Positions 60,978 to 64,000 of a stretch of DNA of 64,000 nucleotides are shown one piece after another (the stretch's first letter is position 1; the number at the start of each line of letters is the position of its first letter). Both the position numbers and the translations under genes were made by a program. The stretch lies in assembly GCA_035709005.1 (NCBI GenBank), contig DASTFB010000104.1, positions 1-64,000 on the forward strand. Direction: 5' to 3'. The notes beneath the pieces were generated by a model that saw nothing but the letters and a program-made list of their open reading frames with translations, ran no database searches and had not been told where the DNA came from. The stretch comes from Candidatus Methylomirabilota bacterium (GTDB lineage Bacteria; Methylomirabilota; Methylomirabilia; Rokubacteriales; CSP1-6).

Positions 60978-63062
60978 TCAGTGCTTCTCGGCCTTCTCCC
61001 GCTCCGCTTTGGCTTCCTTGATCACGCGCTCGGCCAGGAACGCCGGTAGCTCCTCGTAGTGGGAGAACTCCATCGAGTAGCCGCCACGGCCGCCGGTCAT
61101 CGATCGCAGCGACGGCTCGTAGGTGAGCATCTCGGCCATGGGCACCTGGGCCCGCACCACGGCCGTCTCCCCGGCCGGCTCCATCCCCACGATCCGCCCC
61201 CGGCGGGAGTTGACGTCCCCGATGACGTCGCCCGCGACATCCGACGGGCACGTGATCTCCACGTTCATGACGGGCTCGAGCAGGATCGGACTGGCCTCCA
61301 CGAACACCTTCTGCAGCCCCATGGACGCGGCGATCTGGAAGGCCATGTCCGAGGAGTCCACGTCGTGATAGGAGCCGTCGTAGAGCGTCACCTTGAGGTC
61401 CACCACCGGGTAGCCGGCGAGAATGCCGCGCTTCATGCAGTCCCGCACGCCCTTCTCGACGGACGGGATGTAGTTCCGGGGGATGGCCCCGCCGAAGATA
61501 TCGTCGACGAACTCGAAGCCGCCCCCGCGGGGCAGCGGCTCCACCCGCAGCCAGGTGTCGCCGTACTGGCCGCGGCCTCCGGTCTGCTTCTTGTACTTGC
61601 CCTGCCCCTCGGCCCGGCCCTTGACGGTCTCCTTGTAGGGGATGCGCGGGGGCAGCAGGTTGACGTCCACGTTGTATTTGCGCTTCATGCGGTCGACGAC
61701 CATCTCGACGTGGAGGTTGCCGACACCGGAGACCAGCAGCTGCTTGGTCTCGGCGTCGAAGTGGTAGTGGACGGTGGGGTCCTCCTCGGCGATGCGAGCC
61801 AGGGCGTTGGAGATCTTGTCCTCGTCCCCGCGGCTCTTGGGCTGGATGGCGAACGAGATGGCCGCCTCCGGAAAGACGATGCGCGGCAGCTCGAAGGGCT
61901 GGCCCTCGTCGGTCAGCGTGTCGCCGGTCAGCGTCTCCTTGAGCTTGGCCACCACCCCGATCTCGCCGGGGCCGAGCGTCTCCGCGTTTTTCGGCGTTTT
62001 GCCCATGAGCCAGGAGACGTGGCTCATCCGCTCCCGCGCGGTCCGAGCCGGATTGAGCAGCGTCGACTCGGATTTGAGCGTGCCGCTGAACACCCGGAAG
62101 AGGCTGAGCTTGCCAACATGGGGATCGCTGAGGGTCTTGAACACCAGGACGCTGACCGGCGCCTTGGGGTCCGGGGCCCGGGTGGCCGGCTGCTTGGTCT
62201 TGACGTCGGTGCCGCTCACCTCCCCGCCGTCGGCGGGCGAGGGGAAGGAGTCGACGAGGAGGTCCAGGAGCGCGGCCGCGCCTACCGTCCTGGTGGCGGC
62301 CGCCGCCAGCACGGGCACCAGCTTGCCCTCGGCGATGCCGGCCCGCAGCGCCTTGAGCATCTCCGCTTCGCCGAGCGAGCCCTCCTCGAGGTACTTGCTG
62401 AGCAGGTCGTCGTCGGTCTCCGCGGCCGCCTCCACCAGCTTCTCCCGATACTCTCGGGCCCGGTCCGCCGCCGCGGCGGGCACGTCGCCCTCCCGGAGCT
62501 TGCCGTCGGCCAAGGTGAATCCCTTCATCTTGACCAGGTCGACGAACCCCTGGAACCCGCTCTCCTCGCCGATGGGCACGTGGACCGGCACCAGCCGGCC
62601 CTTGAGCCGGCGCCCCAACGACTCCAGCGTGCGGAAGAAGTCCGCCCGCTCCCGATCGAGGCGGTTGATCACCACGGCCCGGGGCAGGTTGTACTCGGTG
62701 GCGAACTTCCACACCTTCTCCGTCTGCACCTGCACGCCGGCGACGGCATCGACCACGACGATCGCCGACTCGACCACGCGGAGCGCGGCGCGGGCGTCGG
62801 CGATGAAGTCGCCGTACCCGGGGGTATCGACGACGTTGATCCGGTGCCCCTTCCAGTCGCAATACGCGACGGCGGTGTTGATGGAGATCTGGCGCTTGAT
62901 CTCGTCGGGGTCGAAGTCGCAGGTCGTGGTGCCGTCCTCGACCCGCCCCAGCCGCGTGACGGCGCCGGCGGTGAACAGCAGCGCCTCCACGAGCGATGTC
63001 TTACCGACGCCGCCGTGGCCGACGACGCCCACGTTGCGAATCTTGCCCATTTCGATGGCCAT
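60978..63062 (-). CDS. Elongation factor G-like GTPase (EF-G2 type)
   Basis: A 694-residue translational GTPase with all five EF-G domains. The P-loop is GHGGVGKTSLVEALL rather than the AHIDAGKTT of ordinary EF-G, and the G4 motif is NRLDRERAD rather than NKMDRxGAD. These are typical of the EF-G2 subfamily. G3 is VDTPGYGDF. Domain IV includes GGRGQYGDTWLRVEPLPRGGGFEF. It is probably a specialised paralogue used in ribosome recycling or with altered translocation. A canonical fusA with rpsL, rpsG and tuf would be expected elsewhere. A dispersed hairpin repeat lies 49 bp upstream of its ATG. Confidence 0.92.
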   Translation of the reverse strand: MAIEMGKIRNVGVVGHGGVGKTSLVEALLFTAGAVTRLGRVEDGTTTCDFDPDEIKRQISINTAVAYCDWKGHRINVVDTPGYGDFIADARAALRVVESAIVVVDAVAGVQVQTEKVWKFATEYNLPRAVVINRLDRERADFFRTLESLGRRLKGRLVPVHVPIGEESGFQGFVDLVKMKGFTLADGKLREGDVPAAAADRAREYREKLVEAAAETDDDLLSKYLEEGSLGEAEMLKALRAGIAEGKLVPVLAAAATRTVGAAALLDLLVDSFPSPADGGEVSGTDVKTKQPATRAPDPKAPVSVLVFKTLSDPHVGKLSLFRVFSGTLKSESTLLNPARTARERMSHVSWLMGKTPKNAETLGPGEIGVVAKLKETLTGDTLTDEGQPFELPRIVFPEAAISFAIQPKSRGDEDKISNALARIAEEDPTVHYHFDAETKQLLVSGVGNLHVEMVVDRMKRKYNVDVNLLPPRIPYKETVKGRAEGQGKYKKQTGGRGQYGDTWLRVEPLPRGGGFEFVDDIFGGAIPRNYIPSVEKGVRDCMKRGILAGYPVVDLKVTLYDGSYHDVDSSDMAFQIAASMGLQKVFVEASPILLEPVMNVEITCPSDVAGDVIGDVNSRRGRIVGMEPAGETAVVRAQVPMAEMLTYEPSLRSMTGGRGGYSMEFSHYEELPAFLAERVIKEAKAEREKAEKH

Positions 63063-63110
63063 ACCGAGACCTCCCAGGCGGCGAGCGCTGCGGCTGCGAT
63101 GCTATCACAA

Positions 63111-63155
63111 ACAGGGCATGGGCACCCGGGCTGTCGCCACGCCCATGCCCCGCCG
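63111..63155. repeat. Dispersed palindromic repeat, copy 2 (before the EF-G2 gene)
   Basis: The 10-bp arms GGGCATGGGC (63114-63123) and GCCCATGCCC (63141-63150) enclose a 17-nt loop. Arms, loop and flanks match the copy at 27390-27432 with only one or two changes. Both copies lie shortly upstream of a minus-strand gene start. Confidence 0.8.
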
Positions 63156-63162
63156 GGACGTC

Positions 63163-63210
63163 GGAGGGGGCATACACTGGCGCGCCCTTAGGGGCGCGAC
63201 GGCCCCCTCC
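63163..63210. repeat. Nested inverted repeat in the thrC-EF-G2 spacer
   Basis: Outer arms GGAGGGGGC (63163-63171) and GCCCCCTCC (63202-63210) flank inner arms CGCGCCC (63181-63187) and GGGCGCG (63192-63198). It could form a long interrupted hairpin in DNA or in the RNA between thrC and the EF-G2 gene. Function unknown. Confidence 0.65.
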
Positions 63211-63230
63211 GAAACTCCCCCCGAATAGGA

Positions 63231-63249
63231 GCGGCGGCAAAGCCGCCGC
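63231..63249 (-). terminator. Possible thrC terminator hairpin
   Basis: A perfect 8-bp stem GCGGCGGC/GCCGCCGC with a 3-nt loop lies 15 bp after the thrC stop. It is not followed by a clear T run on the minus strand, so it may be a weak or factor-dependent terminator. Confidence 0.45.
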
Positions 63250-63263
63250 CCGAACGAAAGACG

Positions 63264-64000
63264 TTATCGCGCGAGCGCGGCTTGGACTTGGGCGGCGATT
63301 CCTTCTTCGGTTCCTGTCAAATGCAGCGGCGGGGGAAGCGGTGGTGGAGGGTTCTTCAGCCCAGAGCCGGTGAGGACCAATACGACGCGGGTGTCGGCGG
63401 AGACGGCGTGGCGGGTGGTCATCTCGATGAGGGCCGCCACGGTGGCGGCGGCCTCGGGCGCCGTCCAGAGGCCCTCGAGCCGGGCCAGCAAGCGCTGGGC
63501 CTCGTGGATCGCGTCGTCGCCGACCGCGATGGCCTCACCGCCGCTCGCGCGCAGCACGCCGAGCATCTGGCGGCCGGCGAACGGCGACGGCACGCGCAGG
63601 CCTGGCGCGGAGGTGATGGGGTTCGGCCACGCCGCCGTGGTCTCCGCGCCGTCGCGCCAGGCCTGGACCACGGGCGCGCACCCCTCGGCCTGGACGCAGA
63701 CGAAGCGGGCCCGCGGCCCCGTGAGCCAGCCGAGCGCCGTGAGCTCCTCCCAGGCCTTGGCGATCCCTACCAGGCCGGTGCCGCCGCCCGTGGGGTAGAC
63801 GAGCAGATCGGGCTCGGCCCACCCGAGCTGCTCGGCGAGCTCGAGGCCCATCGTCTTCTTGCCTTCCAGACGGTACGGCTCCTTCAAGGTGGAGAGGTCG
63901 AGCCAGCCCCGGCTCGCGGGCGCCACCCGAGCCGTGATCCGCCCCGCCGTCGCGATGGTGCCCTCGACGGTGAAGACGCGGGCTCCGGCGATGAGGGCCT
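63264..64000 (-). CDS. thrC: Threonine synthase, C-terminal part (5' end outside window)
   Basis: A pyridoxal-phosphate enzyme that makes threonine from O-phosphohomoserine. The frame is open to the window edge (ALIAGARVFTVEGT), so the N-terminal third, with the PLP lysine, lies outside. Visible are the substrate region SRGWLDLSTLKEPYRLEGKKTMG, the phosphate-binding loop YPTGGGTGLVGIAKAWEEL (about residues 62-80 of the part seen), and a C-terminal VVLVLTGSGLKNP motif with the PLP-contacting Ser. These match the short thrC class that resembles threonine dehydratase. Confidence 0.92.
   Translation of the reverse strand, partial: ALIAGARVFTVEGTIATAGRITARVAPASRGWLDLSTLKEPYRLEGKKTMGLELAEQLGWAEPDLLVYPTGGGTGLVGIAKAWEELTALGWLTGPRARFVCVQAEGCAPVVQAWRDGAETTAAWPNPITSAPGLRVPSPFAGRQMLGVLRASGGEAIAVGDDAIHEAQRLLARLEGLWTAPEAAATVAALIEMTTRHAVSADTRVVLVLTGSGLKNPPPPLPPPLHLTGTEEGIAAQVQAALAR

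Noticed and set aside
61059-63191. 710-codon plus-strand frame opposite the EF-G2 gene
   Set aside because: Composition is of a reverse-strand shadow, rich in His/Gly/Arg repeats without domains.
1-64000. CRISPR array
   Set aside because: No regularly spaced identical repeats were seen anywhere; the only arrays are the coding repeats in tpsA.

Overview
The window is a very GC-rich bacterial chromosome segment with dense, short-spaced operons, mostly on the minus strand. The housekeeping genes are clearly bacterial: thrS-infC-rpmI-rplT-pheS-pheT, zapA, an EF-G paralogue and rpiA. The outer-membrane parts (a secretin, a two-partner secretion system, a TonB protein) point to a Gram-negative cell. 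The accessory genes include topoisomerase VI, a cyanobacterial-style TPS/CHAT/CHASE2/DUF928 set, a lone family-5 solute-binding protein, M24 and cyclase-family enzymes, and a sulfur-oxidation operon. This mix suggests an uncultured soil or subsurface lineage near Methylomirabilota/Rokubacteria. That assignment is inference from gene content only.

Layout. 1-4.3 kb: the 3' end of rpiA, a GspD-type secretin, and a type II NADH dehydrogenase fused to a cyclic-nucleotide-binding domain. 4.3-4.8 kb: a probable transposase relic between 20-bp direct repeats. 4.8-14.8 kb: a secretion and signalling locus in which tpsA-tpsB diverge from CHAT protein, CHASE2 adenylate cyclase and DUF928 genes. 14.9-17.9 kb: both subunits of topoisomerase VI. 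17.9-25.2 kb: zapA (with a possible 6S RNA), a ZapB-like coiled coil, pheT, pheS, rplT, rpmI, infC (probable ATC start), thrS without a TGS domain, and tRNA-Val(GAC). 25.2-27.7 kb: a TonB protein and the DAHP synthase gene aroF, which is preceded by a complete-looking aromatic attenuator. 27.7-33.7 kb: a VTT membrane protein, an amidase, an unknown protein, a cassette with a PqqD-like/M50 pseudoprotease, a cNMP-binding protein and an NHLP/Os1348-like small protein, and DinB. 33.7-36.1 kb: a KimA-like potassium transporter beside the remains of kdpC, kdpB and kdpE. 36.2-48.2 kb: catabolic and accessory enzymes. 48.2-51.3 kb: a GNAT fragment and a DUF222-HNH gene split in frame by an IS110-family element that carries a long 5' non-coding end. 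52.0-60.3 kb: a sulfur-oxidation operon. 60.3-64 kb: a coiled-coil protein, an EF-G2-type factor and the 3' part of threonine synthase.

How the parts may work together. The sulfur operon joins a YeeE/YedE sulfur-compound permease, Tat-exported FccB, a dihaem cytochrome c, a TauE/SafE exporter, a fused four-cluster ferredoxin/NrfD protein and a molybdopterin enzyme with no Tat signal. This fits periplasmic sulfide oxidation plus cytoplasmic, SoeABC-like sulfite oxidation to the quinone pool. A class III cyclase and two cNMP-binding proteins, one fused to NDH-2, suggest that cyclic nucleotides control respiration and the 32-kb cassette. The aroF leader ties DAHP synthase expression to charging of aromatic tRNAs.

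The findings I rate highest are the aroF attenuator, the in-frame IS110 insertion with a candidate bridge RNA, the decayed kdp locus, the NHLP/cNMP/pseudoprotease cassette, the sulfur operon, the divergent TPS/CHAT/cyclase locus and a palindromic repeat shared by the aroF and EF-G2 leaders.
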